A stretch of DNA of 64,000 nt from Hirsutella rhossiliensis (Eukaryota; Ascomycota; Sordariomycetes; Hypocreales; Ophiocordycipitaceae): the NCBI RefSeq assembly GCF_020360975.1, contig NW_025408694.1, positions 28,037 through 92,036 on the forward strand. The letters run 5' to 3'. Shown here one piece after another: positions 43,133 to 54,024 of this stretch; the first letter of the stretch is position 1; each line of letters starts with the position of its first letter. The notes below the pieces were generated by a model. The model did not search any database and was not told the origin of the DNA. It saw only the letters and a program-made list of their open reading frames with translations. The translations under genes and the position numbers were made by a program.

Positions 43133-44449
43133 ATGGAAACAGAAGCTGGTACTCGTGATTGACGAGGTCAGTATGCTGGGAGGAGCCACTCTGCACAACG
43201 TCAGTCGCCACCTGCAGGCACTCCGTGACTGTCCAGACGAGCCGTTTGGTGGGATGCCTGTCGTTCTACTGATGGGAGACTTCTACCAGTTCGCCCCCGT
43301 GCGGGAAACAAGCCTCCTGATCAACAGACCGCCGGACCGAACACAGACCCCCCTGCGACAAGCGACCATCTCTCACCACAGCGGCTGCAGATTGTGGCAT
43401 CTGTTCAAAACCGTTGTGCTCCTCGAAGACCAACTCCGGGCACGCAACGATCCCCAACTTCGCGCACTCCTGGATCGAGTTCGTAACGGGCGCCAGACGC
43501 AGCAAGACCTCGACTTGCTCAACGAAAACATTGTAGGACGCTCCCAAATCACCTTCCACGATGGTTTGCGTGCTATAACGCCACTGAACCGCACCCGCTG
43601 GGCCCTCAACATGGAAGCTGTCGTGGGCTGGGCGCGCTTCAACAAGCGGCATATCCGGATCTTTGTCTCGACTCACACCTGGCGCAACGGCACGCTTTCT
43701 CCAAACATCGTAGCGCGAACCATAGGACAAGGTGACGACTCCGCTTGCAAGGTCCCCGGCGTCTTCTTCTACGCCCAGGGCATGCCTGTGGTTGTGAACA
43801 AGAACATCTACACTGGCTTGAAAGTTGTGAATGGGGCCGACTTTACTGCCGTGGACGTAATACTCGATCCCAATCACCCAGGATACCACTTGGCGGATGA
43901 CGTGACCATCCACTTCGGGCCACCGCTCGGCATTCTTCTGCAGTCCGAGGAGACGAAGGCCTTGGCGATACCGTCCCTCCCGGTGGGGACGGTACTCATC
44001 CGCCCCATGTCACATACACTTGATTCGACTAACTCTCACTTCAAATTCTTGTCGGCAAGATGCACGCGACGTGGATTGCCCGTCGTACCAGCGTTCGTCC
44101 TCACCGATTACAAAGCCCAGGGTAAAACGTTCGTGGAAGTACTGTTGGAGCTGCGTGGAAATCGTGTGACCAATGGTGAACCCTCCAGGTGCGATTTTAC
44201 GAGCCTCTATGTGCAACTGTCCAGGTGCACCTCGCTTCGGGGCATCAAGCTTCTTGGTCCTGTGAGACAGCATGATTTCATTGGCAATGGGCTGGATCCG
44301 GCCATAATTGATGGAATGCAGAGACTCAAGAACTTGGCCGCAGAAACGAGACGGTTATACGAGGACCAGGGTTTCGAAAAGTAGTGGTAGTATACTAACC
44401 ATCCTGATAGTTTGACCTTTTGCACGTCGTAACGCGGCAGGTAAACGTC

Positions 44450-45225
44450 CTACACTTCATAAGGTGACCGGACCGCACCCCAGTCGTCTGGATCTCGCCC
44501 CTCCTTCCCAGGGCGTATGCGCTTTTGCTCCTTACAATAATTTACCCACCATTCCTCGAACGCGTGACGGCTATAAAGCCATCTCGGCGGCCCGTCTCCC
44601 TCCCCGAACAGGTCCAGGATGTGGTCGCAGAACATCCACACGCCTTCAAGATGCTGCGGATAAAATGGCCTCCTGTCCTTGCGCGCGACCACGACGGTGC
44701 CAACTTGTGACTGCCATTCTGGAGGTGCAAACCCGGAGTCGGCATCAATATTAAGGTACGTAGCAATCTGGTTGTCGAGGTCTGCCTCGTTGGCGGACTG
44801 AGTCCCCGTCCGATAGAGGACCAGCGGGACCTCGATGAGCGCTGGGACGGAGGGCACCGACTGCGAAAACACATCATGATTCGCAGGGATTGCAGTGGCA
44901 GACCAAAGGGAAACTTGCGTTTCTCTGCCTCGCATCGGACAATGACAGCTTCAACTTGCCCTGAGTTGCTGTGCATTTTCAAACCTGATGTACCCAACGC
45001 CGGGGAGGCATGCGTGGGCGGCGGGGTGGGTGTTGCCGCTGGCGCTTGCTGGGGCGATGCCTCTGGCTCCGAATCGGTGTCGATGTTGTCCCACCTTGAA
45101 TAATCAATCGGAGGCATTGGGTCGATTCTTGACAAATTGTTCCACTTCACTGCATGATTCACGAACGGTTCGGACTCCTTCGCCATTCGAGATGAAGGCT
45201 GGCTCCTTAGACTTTCCTTTTCCAT
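44450..45225 (-). pseudogene. Captured fungal gene in Helitron B (unknown function), frameshifted
   Basis: The first frame from 45225 contains MPPIDYSRWDNIDTDSEPE, a Pro/Ala-rich linker and VEAVIVRCEAEKRKFPFG. The rest continues in another frame up to 44450: VPALIEVPLVLYRTGTQS, DLDNQIATYLNIDADSGFAPPEWQ, VGTVVVARKDRRPFYPQHLEGVWMFCDHI. A single shift near 44910-44930 joins them. It resembles an uncharacterised ascomycete family I have seen with the same DYSKWDNIDTDSEPE-type opening; I know no function. Like the MYND gene in unit A, it is antisense and lies between the RepHel stop and the 3' motif. Poly-proline and acidic segments suggest an adaptor rather than an enzyme. Confidence 0.6.
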
Positions 45226-45363
45226 TGCGTCCTTACCCCGCCCTCAACCCACCATGTTGTAGCGGGGTAAGATGGCGTCCAAGCAGCCACACTATCAGAG
45301 CAAGCCGCATCTTCTTCTCAACAGACCTGTCAGTGTGAAACCCAAACTGAATGCTCCAGTCCC

Positions 45364-45404
45364 GTTCCTCAAGGCATTGGCGGACCCTGAAAGGCCGGTC
45401 TCCT
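45364..45404 (+). repeat. Helitron 3' motif, unit B
   Basis: A 41-bp match to the 43-bp motif at 34345 (starts GTTCCTCAAGGCATTGGCGG, ends GGTCTCCT) with two bases lost in the stem-loop. Unit C begins immediately after it. Confidence 0.8.
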
Positions 45405-45631
45405 GTTCGCCACAGCTGTGTCTCTCCAGCCACAATCCAAATCAATCCACATACATGCATGCTGTAGGTATACTGTACATAATGCCCACGCCACCGTCTC
45501 TTGTTGTTCCTAGGTCCAACCGGTATCGCTGCCTTGCCATGACGCCATCCCTACGATGGCGGGGTCGAAAGTCATGCATCGTTTCTTCCCTTTCTCTTCC
45601 CTCCTCATCACATCCTTATCTACTTGTGACC

Positions 45632-48600
45632 ATGCCTCAGAGAGCCGTCCAACGCCGGCGAGCTGGTCAGAGTCCTCATGACGAGATCCTCCGCACGTTG
45701 CAGCGTCTGGACCGCGAGGAGGCCGAAGACCGGGCCCGTCGAAGGGCTTTATCGTTAAAACGCCGTAGAGAACAGGAAGCGCTTCCAACCCAGTCGCCGA
45801 GGCCGCGGCCGATGCCGGAAACAGTCCCACTCCAACGAGGGTCTATCAACTCTATTGTACATCATCATGAAGCTTGCTTTCGCGACAAGGAGCAGGCATC
45901 GGCAACAAGACCCTGGTGTAAAGAGGTTCCACTTGCGTTCCAGGTTGAGGCTTCCAAGTCGTTCTACCAGGCGTTTACAGATGAACAGACATTACCAATT
46001 TCACATTGCACCTTTGCTATACCAAGTGCCCACCATGCGAACTCGCTGCTCTTCAGTGGAGAAGGTATTTCACGCCCTCGTTGATGCAGGCCACGAAGCC
46101 TCTTCAGGACTGCAAGAAATGCCTCCCACTGAGTAACAACGCTGGAGTTAATGTTTGCCACGAGTGCCGCTCCTGCTTCGGAAATGGAAAACTGCCCAAG
46201 GCATGTTCTGTCAATAACATGTACACTGGGTGCGAGCATCGGTACCCCGTAGAGCTCGACGGCCTCTCCTCTGGAAGAAAGGCTGATTGCTCTCAGGCCC
46301 CTTCGGCCTCATCACAAAGTTCAATGTTGATAGCAAGACCCGTCGGGAATCAATTACCGCAAACACGTAAAGGGTCATATTGTCGTGTTTCCAAATAAGG
46401 TGGAGCACCTAGTGGCTACGGTTCTACCTCATCCCCTGCTGCAGACCATCGAAAACATTCACATCTCCTGGAGCGGCTCGAGCAAACCTGGCGCCGCAGA
46501 TGTTGGACATCTCCTTCAAGTGCGTAAATCTCGAGTGGAGGCCGCCCTATCATGGCTCCAGAGGAATAATCCCCTCTACGAGCACGTCATAATCGACCAT
46601 GAGGAGATAGACGACTGGCGATATGCCGACGGCTCTAATGTTCCAACCCTCATCATGGACCGCATGCAGAGGGAGGAGCCGTCGACTGTTGAGAAGACGC
46701 AGACGGACCACATAGTTCCAGATACTGATCGAGGCTTGGAGGATAACCGGTTCACAAGCATCGAGGATCTTCTTACCTCTATATACCCTCATCCTGACCC
46801 CACTGATGAACCCTACCGTACAAAGGAACCACGTCGACGGAGCGGCATCGTCCCCACCTGGCGGATCCAGTATTCCATTCTTGCCCCAGAGCCTGCCGAT
46901 GGCAACGGCGATGCCGTCTATGAGACATCATCTTCCGGCATGTTTCCCCTTGATGGACCGGCTGCTTTTGGAGACGTGGACAAACTGTCATTCTTTGCCG
47001 ACGTTATGAAGGCGAGTCCGAATCGAGGTGGCTACGACGCTGAGCCATGCGCTATGCGGGTCCAGACAACACGAGAACAGCCATTCATCCGGGTGGAGCG
47101 TGGTGCGGAGTTTGCGGACAACTTTCACGAAGACTTCTTCCTCGAACTTTTCCGAAGCTTTTCCCTGGGTAAGGGCGGCCCAAGGGCAATACGAGAGCTG
47201 GACCATAATATACAGAATGACCCCGACCCTTTTAAGCACCATTCAAATCACTCGCTGAATTACTTGACTAGATACGTACTGCAACGGCATGGGGCCGATT
47301 CGCCACACATCCGTCTTCTGTTTCTTGGTCTTCAACATCCTCCTCCGATCCTCCAACCGCCGTATCAGCATGGTTCGCGTGGCAAAGGGCTCTTTTGAGA
47401 GACTTGAACGGGTTTACAGAAGCCTGACGACCGACCGCCCGACAAGGGCCGAGGCTGAATGCGAGATACAAGGACTACGACTGACCCCGACATATCATTC
47501 TTGCTTCGTGAGCTGTCAATCTTCGGCCATGCGCAGCCGCTCTCGAACGAAAGTCGACTTCTTATGCGGAGGAAGATACAAGCACTTATCGTTTGGACCG
47601 GCATGCCTGCGGTTTGGATTACCATCAACCCCAACGACATCAATAACCCGGTGAAGATGAGGCTTTCCATTCACAGCTCCACGATTACGACAAGGCAAAG
47701 GACCTCCTATCCGATCTTCAGGGAGATACGAGAGAATCGCCCTTAGCACTATGGACCCAGTCAGCGCCGCCATTTTCTTCCACCGAGAAATATCCTGTTC
47801 TTCGACAAATTCGTCAGGACAGGTCAAGAATCGGTTTTTGGCAAGGTCAGCCATTACTATGCAACGGTGGAAACCAATGAACGAGGCAGTCTGCACTTAC
47901 ATGGACTTCTCTGGTTGGACGGCAACATGCAACTGCCGTCCCTAATGCATGACATGGCCAACCCTAGAGAAGAAGCGTACCGTGCCCGAGTGATTCGGTA
48001 TCTAGACTCAGTCTTTCATGAGTGCTTAGATGAGGATGCTGGAAGACTCATCCGCCAGGAGAGGAAGCCAATCCATGCAGTCGAAAGAATGATGAACAGC
48101 ACGGAAGCTCTTACTGCGGCCTTCGAATCCGAGTCCAACTACATTGCGTACTGCTGCCAGGTTCATTCCCATACCTACACCTGCATCAAGTATTCTCTAA
48201 AACAACTAACCGAACAGGGTGCGGATAAGCCCAGAAGGACGGCCTGTCGATTCAAGGCGCCTTGGAAAATCGTTGACGAGACGGGATTCGTGGAGGACGG
48301 CCTGCTCAGGATCCGGCGCAACCACCCGCTCGTTAACCGGTATAACAAATCACTGGCGGTGGGCCTCCGCCATAACCACGACATCTCCATGATCTTGACA
48401 AGGACCAAGGGCCTGGCCATGGTATTTTACATCACAAATTACGCCACTAAACTGGATACGCCGATGTGGAAACGAATTGCCCTCGCTGCCGACGTCGTGC
48501 GACAGCTTCGCGAATCTGCTGCGCTCAGACACCAAGTCTCGGACCATGCCGCCCACGACGGCCGGCGACAGGCCGTGCTGAACGAGTCGTCAATTCCTGA

Positions 48601-51485
48601 TGAGAACAGCAAATCGTATTTTCTCTGAACGCCAGCTTTCGGCTGTAGAGGTATGTTACCACCTTCTCGGCTACCACACTGATTTTACCAATGTGCCACA
48701 TTGGTCCTTCCTTAACCTGACCGCACTATATTGGGCAACCTTTCGGCGGTGGAGACTCCTTCGGCGCCAGGCCGGCGAACTTGCAGACGCGGAGGAGCCT
48801 CCCGAAACGATTCCCCTCAGGAAGGCGGACGAACTCTATTGTACTTGGATGCCTACGCGTACAGAGGTTCTGTTTTGAGAGACTTGTGCCTATATGACTA
48901 TATGTCCATGATTAGCTTAGTGCGTCGGAGAGATCGAGCTGAGGATGAATCTCACATATCTCTCGACGGGCCCTCTCCACATGTGACGATTGGATCCAAA
49001 AGCTTCGACGACCTCACGAGTACGCCGTGCCAATCTTTCAAGGTTTCATTAGCGACGATCACGAAGACGAGCACCGGTATATATTAAGCGGTACGCTCTG
49101 GATCCACGCTGCTTGCTGCGGGCCAGCTCTGACGTTCTACTTAGCAATTCCGTACTCCATCTAGCCTTATTCATCCCTTGGGAAGACTTCCTCTCCATGA
49201 GTCACGGTGACATCACCGACATATGGTCGAACTGCGAAGCAGCCCTTTGTCCCCGCCTCCGTTTCCGTGTCTCCAATATATGCCTTCTGAGAAGGTCAGC
49301 CGAGGATGCACGTAAAGACGCAAAGCTCTGGGCCAGCCGGTCGGAGGGTGACGACACAGTGGACGTCGAGTTCCCACTTCATGAAGGTGACAATGGTGAG
49401 GAGCCTGCAACAATGGCCAAGTGTCACCAAAACTATACAGCTCTGCTCCAGGTTCTGCAGAATGCCGTACGAGACTCTCATGCTACGAGGGATTCCCACG
49501 TCCTCCGGGACCTGATCCGGGACCTGTGCCAAGAGAACCCGCTTGAGGAGGGACGGCCTTTGGTCCAACGCCACGAAGGTATCTACGAGCAAATTCGCCG
49601 CAACCAGGATAGTCCCCTCCGCCAATATCCGACCCTGTCTGGTGAGGATGTTCAGGCCGCGGCAAAGGCCCAGGGCATGCTGCATCTTCAACAGCTGGAT
49701 GAGATTGAAAGCGGTTTCCAGGGTGTCACACTTCCCCCGAGAAGCGCCGACGTAGACGATATGCTTGTTTCCCACTGTGATGTGGAGATCTCCTTTCCGG
49801 GTCATGGTCAAGACGTAGTCGCACAGGGCCCTCGAATGTTCCTCGACATCAATCCGGCAACTGGCTTTGTGGAGATGGGCCACATTGCCGCCACCAGCTA
49901 TACTCTCAACTATCTGCAGACCATGGCTCTTCAACTCGTTTGTGGGTTTTTGGATAGGTACACTACCGATCCGGATTCAGCGGGTCAACATCTTCAATAC
50001 ACCGGCGGCCCAGGTGGTACGGGAAAGTCAAGAATTGTCGATGCCCTCAGGGACATATTCGCGGCGAGAGGTCAACCGCACCTTCTCCAAGTCACCGGCA
50101 CATCTGGCAGTGCGGCAGCCCGGATCGGCGGGACGACGATCCATTCGGCCTGCGGGTTGGATGCCCATCGCTCCCCAAACAAGCCGCCGCCACCATTCTC
50201 GGAAGCCAAGAAATGGGCCTGGAAACAAAAGTTGGTGCTCGTGATCGACGAGGTCAGCATGCTCGGAGGAACCACCTTATACGACGTCAGCCGCCACCTC
50301 CAGTCGCTCCGCGACTGCTTGGACAAACCGTTTGGCAGCATACCTGTTATTCTGCTGATGGGGGATTTCCACCAGTTCGCCCCCGTGAGAGAGACCAGCC
50401 TTTTGGTCGACAGAATGCTGGATGAGGCCCACGCCCCCTTGCGACAATCGACCATCTCTCACCACCGCGGCTGTAGCCTGTGGCACATGTTCAAGACCGT
50501 TGTCCTTCTGGAAGAGCAAGTCCGTACACGAGACGATCCTCAGCTTGGCGCGCTTCTGGATAGGGTGCGTGCCGGGATGCAGACACAGCAAGACCTTGTC
50601 CTGCTCAACACGAAACTACTTGACCGCTCCCAAATTACATTCCATAGTGGCTTGCGAGCCATAACACCTCTGAATCGGAACCGGTGGAGCCTCAACATGG
50701 AAGCCGTCGTGGACTGGGCACGCTTCAACAAGAGGCATATATCCGTCTTCATCTCGGCGACTCGGCCCACACCTGGCGAAGTGGCACGCTGTCTCGAGAG
50801 CTGATCGCCCGGACCATCGAACAAGGGGATAACTCTAGCTGCAAAGTTCCCGGAGCCCTTTTCTACGCGCAAGGCATGCCTGTCGTTGTGAACAAGAACA
50901 TCTATATTGGTCTAAAGGTGGTGAATGGAGCAGAGTTTGCCGCTGCGGACGTCATCCCCGACCCTAGATACCCAGGCTACCACCTTGCAGACGACGTCAC
51001 TGTCCACTTCGGACCACCGTTAGGTATACTACTTCAGTCAAAAGAGACAGACAACTTGCTATCCTGCCCTCCCACCGGGAACAGTACTCATCCGGCCCAT
51101 GTCACAGACCCTCGACCCGACCAATTCCCATTTCAGGTTCTTGTCGGCGAGATGTACGCGACGCGGATTACCCGTTGCACCGGCATTTGTCCTTACTGAC
51201 TACAAGGCCCAAGGGAAAACATTCCTGGAAGTACTCTTGGAGCTGCGAGGAAATCGCGTAATAAACGGTGAGCCTTCCAAATGCGATTTTACCAGTCTCT
51301 ATGTACAACTATCCAGGTGTACAACGCTTCAAGGTATCAAGCTTCTCAGTCCCATACGACCCCAGGATTTCATCGGCAACAGGCTTGATCAGGCTATAAT
51401 TGATGGAATGCAGAGACTCAAGGAACTGGCTTTAGAAACGAGACGGGCATACGATTCAAGGCAGCGATACGTAGAAGCAGCGTGA
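45632..51485 (+). pseudogene. Helitron RepHel protein C, frameshifted
   Basis: The start MPQRAVQRRRAGQSPHDEIL at 45632 opens a frame that keeps the N-terminal coiled, Arg-rich segment and FYQAFTDEQTLPISHC. The Cys-rich region follows at about 46010-46260 (CPPCEL, CKKCLP, CHECRSCF, GCEHRY). DUF6570-like sequence lies in a 337-residue frame from 46385. HUH is HLHG in ERGSLHLHGLLWLDGNM (about 47880-47930), and the Rep tyrosine region is HSHTYTCIKYSLK (about 48163-48203). The 563-residue frame 49113-50804 carries an intact Walker A (about 50003-50030), VIDEVSMLGG and GDFHQFAPV. Frame changes near 46260, 46330, 47390, 47700, 48630, 48880, 50770 and 51060 break it. It ends at 51485. Confidence 0.87.
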
Positions 51486-51679
51486 GAGATTACTCTGATG
51501 ATATATCGGCTTCAAGGTTCATGAAGGGTTGAGTAAGGTAGAGAGTGTGCTATACATGCTTAGATAAATTTACCCTTGGCTGGGCCCTCAGCGGGCCGCC
51601 TTAGGAGTAACGTAGGCGGCCAATTTAGTGGTAACCTCAGACATGCCTTCTCCTGCAACCCCGGCCCAACTCCAGTTCC

Positions 51680-51722
51680 GTTCCTCAAGGCATTGGCGGG
51701 CCCTGGAAGGGGCCGGTCTCCT
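51680..51722 (+). repeat. Helitron 3' motif, unit C
   Basis: A 43-bp copy with one substitution from the unit A motif. It marks the right end of the tandem array. Confidence 0.8.
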
Positions 51723-52790
51723 GTCCGTCCCCCTCCTAGCTATACTTTGGAATACTTTGACGCTATCTCGGCCACAGCGCCACAATCGAGCTGCTGCCTC
51801 AAGATGCCCCGTTCGCCATGGCAACCTTCAACATTTTGTCTGCGTAGCCAAGAAGACAAAACGCCCTACATCTAAACATGCTAGAAACGGACGATGAGCC
51901 AATTTACCTGGGTACACGAAGCCGCCTGCATGGGTTTGTGGCGCCTGTATCTGTCACCGCTGCGATGGCGGCCCGCAGTTTTCGGGTTCTTTGATGCAGC
52001 AGGCCGGTTCTGTCGCCGGCTGGGCCGCGGAGTACCTGACTCTCCAATGGACTTGCCTTCATCTGTGCCCATTGCCCATGACAAAATTGCATACCGCCCG
52101 TTATTTGCAGGATTGTCGCACAAGCAAGTGCGGACAGAGGTGTTGCAACGTTTGGTCAGAAGATATGGTTCCGATTTGGAACCCGGCGAAATATGACGAA
52201 TGTCGTCTTCCCAACGGCAGACAGTTCTTCGATCAGACGGCGGGTTCTTGGACTCTGGAGTGTTGTTGCCCTTGGCAGGCTTGGGGAGTCAAAAAGCTGT
52301 CTTTATTTAGAGCTAACTTTCTCTGGTCTGGACATAGTGCACCACTTCTTGATCATGCTCAAAGGTTCTAACGTGGGCAAGGGCAAGGGCACGGGCATCT
52401 GGGCCATCGACACTGCCGACGCTTACCCTTCGGCCGGTATCATCGGCACCCACATCATCTCAATCCAGCCAGCGTGGATGCCTCCAAACTGAACCAAGCA
52501 TGAAGGCCAAAGTACTTCAAAATGCTCCCCCAGAAAAGCACCTCAAACTGCCAGTATTCTCTCCACCCTTCTCCAGCTGTTTGCCCTAGCAACCCTATCC
52601 AAGTAGAAGAACCGTAGCGCAGGTACAAAGAAAGAAAAGGGGATCCCACGATGCCCAACGAGAGGGCATATTGGGAACCAGCCGGGCGAGCGACTCAGAT
52701 GATGTTGAGAGGCGTGTGCCGCATCTTCCTGGGCCTGTGTTGGAACCTACGAAAGGCCTCCTGGATGTGGGGGAGGCTCGATTGGGATCT
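51723..52790. other. Region with unrecognised, broken coding segments
   Basis: Plus-strand frames with protein-like runs occur: 51894-52196 contains KIAYRPLFAGLSHKQVRTEVLQRLVRRYGSDLEPGEI, and 52193-52492 contains LWSVVALGRLGESKSCLYLELTFSGLDIVHHF. Adjacent frames overlap as if one gene had been shifted. I recognise no family. It could be a decayed host gene or a captured fragment, since it directly follows the Helitron array. No splice structure is clear. Confidence 0.35.
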
Positions 52791-52811
52791 TGCCCTCACC
52801 GGAGGGGGCCC

Positions 52812-53170
52812 ACTCGCGGAAGCGCTTGCCATTGTGCCAGGTGAAGGAGGTCTGGCGGTACCCGGAATAGATGACGTATTCCTCGCACGTCATCACCTTT
52901 GTGCGCTCGTCGGCCCTGCGGGGCGCTGGAGGGTCATGTAGTTCATCTCGTCCCCTTCTTCCTCGTCCTGTCGTCGCGCTGGGGGACCTCGACCGAGTAG
53001 TGGGACGCCGCCCCCCCGAGGAGGTTAACCTTGGCCTTCTTGTAGTTCCTGGCGGCTTCATCGACGGAGCCGCCGGGCACGACGCCGTCGACGGGGTCAT
53101 CGCCGACGACTAGGTCGGTGTCCGCACCCCTGTCATCCGAGTCTTTACCGTCTTGCGCACGTCGTACCAC
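52812..53170 (-). pseudogene. SPT3-like fragment (SAGA subunit C-terminal region), broken
   Basis: Two minus-strand frames together read like the linker and C-terminal histone-fold region of fungal Spt3. From 53170: [10 protein letters not shown], an acidic stretch, then [13 protein letters not shown] and [12 protein letters not shown]. After a shift near 52950: [37 protein letters not shown], ending about 52812, where the similarity stops abruptly. Spt3 is a SAGA subunit with paired histone folds that contacts TBP. The identification is from memory of the family, chiefly the GKRFREWA motif and the ADERTK-EEY spacing. A Helitron 5' fragment lies on the same strand just upstream, suggesting capture. 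It is clearly non-functional. Confidence 0.55.
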
Positions 53171-53374
53171 GAGGGCTCCTAGCGATCATCGACGACGCGG
53201 TCGAGGGGAGAGGCGGAGCGGCGCTAAGTTCGAAGCAGACAAAACAACGGTCACGCGAAACGCCGCAGGGCGAGCAATACGCTATTACTTAGGTAGCGCC
53301 TCTTCGTGCCTTTGCTTTAGGGTGCTTCGAATGCTGCTCGAAAGAGCAGTAGGTGTCGCGAAGACCGTCGCGGC

Positions 53375-53697
53375 ACACGTCAACTCCGACGCCCTCATGC
53401 GGCGAAAGGCAAGCGTCACTCACACTTCTGGATAGTCCTGGTCACCCGCAGCAGGGAGGGCGAAATGACCCTCCACCACATGATTGAGAGCTCGCAAGGC
53501 GGGGACTTCCTGTAGCAGAAGACGCGGTGGAAATCGGCAACGTCCTCTCGTCCGTAAACGCTTGGTAGAACGATTTGGGAGCCAATACCTGAAGGGGGTG
53601 GTGGAGGATCGCCGGGAAAAGATGCGGAAGGAAGAACCATTCGTTCCTCAAGGCACAGTATGCAGCGTGTGATGAAATCAGAAGGTCGGTTCGCCAT
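53375..53697 (-). mobile_element. Helitron 5'-end fragment (inverted)
   Basis: On the minus strand this holds the subterminal motif TGCCTTGAGGAACGA (about 53640-53656) followed by the RepHel N-terminus: IVLPSVYGREDVADFHRVFCYRKSPPCELS and LLRVTRTIQKCE, then GVDVCR, where the similarity ends. It is opposite in orientation to units A to C. The sequence beyond it (towards 53170) is the SPT3-like fragment on the same strand. Confidence 0.75.
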
Positions 53698-53714
53698 CTA
53701 CCGTGACTCCCCTA

Positions 53715-54024
53715 TCAGCGCCCGCCAGCACCGCCATTAGTCTTGTTTATTTTGTCGGCAGATTCTTTGTCTTTCGCAACAAATGCCGCTAGGATGGCCT
53801 TGCCCTCAGCGGCGTCATCATCCTCCCACGGCTTGAGGCCCATAGACTGCATAAAATTGGTCCAGCCGCCGTATGATTTGCAGACTTCACGCTCGGCTTT
53901 GCTCAGAGGAGGCTCTGAAGCTCAAATATTAGCTCTATGGTGTCCTTATTGTTTGGTGGAGGGGAAAGGGTAGGACTGGGAACAAAAAGATCCTCAACTC
54001 ACGGAGACTGTCTGTGGCTGGCAT
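53715..54024 (-). CDS. Small conserved-looking fungal protein (73 aa, two exons)
   Basis: Exon 1 at 54024-54003 encodes MPATDSL. The intron at 53915-54002 (88 bp) has a GTGAGT donor and CAG acceptor. Exon 2 at 53914-53715 continues in phase (PPLSKAEREVCKSYGGWTNFMQSMGLKPWEDDDAAEGKAILAAF) to a stop. The GGWTNFMxSxGLKPW pattern is one I have seen in short ascomycete proteins of unknown function. The frame is unbroken and both splice sites are canonical, so this is probably a living host gene. It sits 18 bp from the Helitron fragment, whose insertion may have altered its 3' end. Confidence 0.6.

Larger units (their letters stand above)
34634..44384 (+). pseudogene. Helitron RepHel protein B, frameshifted and interrupted
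   Basis: Same domain order as unit A. The N-terminal Cys-rich and DUF6570-like region is in a good 261-residue frame at 35426-36211 (CVFCYRK, CRECRASF, CSVNNMAIGCEHRY). The Rep domain sits in a 431-residue frame (36477-37772) with HLHG at about 37320-37332. A further 345-residue frame (37459-38496) overlaps its end and continues the protein. The hAT element splits the gene at 39198. Beyond it, Walker A is destroyed by a small deletion at about 42763-42785 (GGRVAQE instead of GGPGGTGKS), and a solo LTR lies at 42981-43132. The remaining helicase (43155-44384, 409 residues) begins at MIDEVSMLGG and runs to a natural end GFEK at 44384, which shows where unit A's gene should stop. Confidence 0.88.
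34433..45404 (+). mobile_element. Helitron unit B with frameshifted cargo, split by hAT and a solo LTR
   Basis: The second tandem unit starts two bases after the 3' motif of unit A and ends with a 41-bp version of the same motif (45364-45404). Without the 3.3-kb hAT and the 152-bp LTR it is about 7.5 kb, like unit A. Coding regions of A and B look well above 90 percent identical by eye, so they separated recently; unit C is clearly more diverged. Confidence 0.75.
45407..51722 (+). mobile_element. Helitron unit C (6.3 kb), no cargo
   Basis: The third unit lies directly after the 3' motif of unit B and ends with its own 43-bp motif at 51680-51722. Only 194 bp separate the RepHel stop from that motif, so there is no captured gene. 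It is more diverged from A and B than they are from each other and has a different 5' leader. Confidence 0.75.

Noticed and set aside
42980..43136. 152-bp block in Helitron B read as an intron
   Set aside because: There are no GT...AG boundaries in the right phase; TG...CA ends and the ATGGA duplication fit a solo LTR better.
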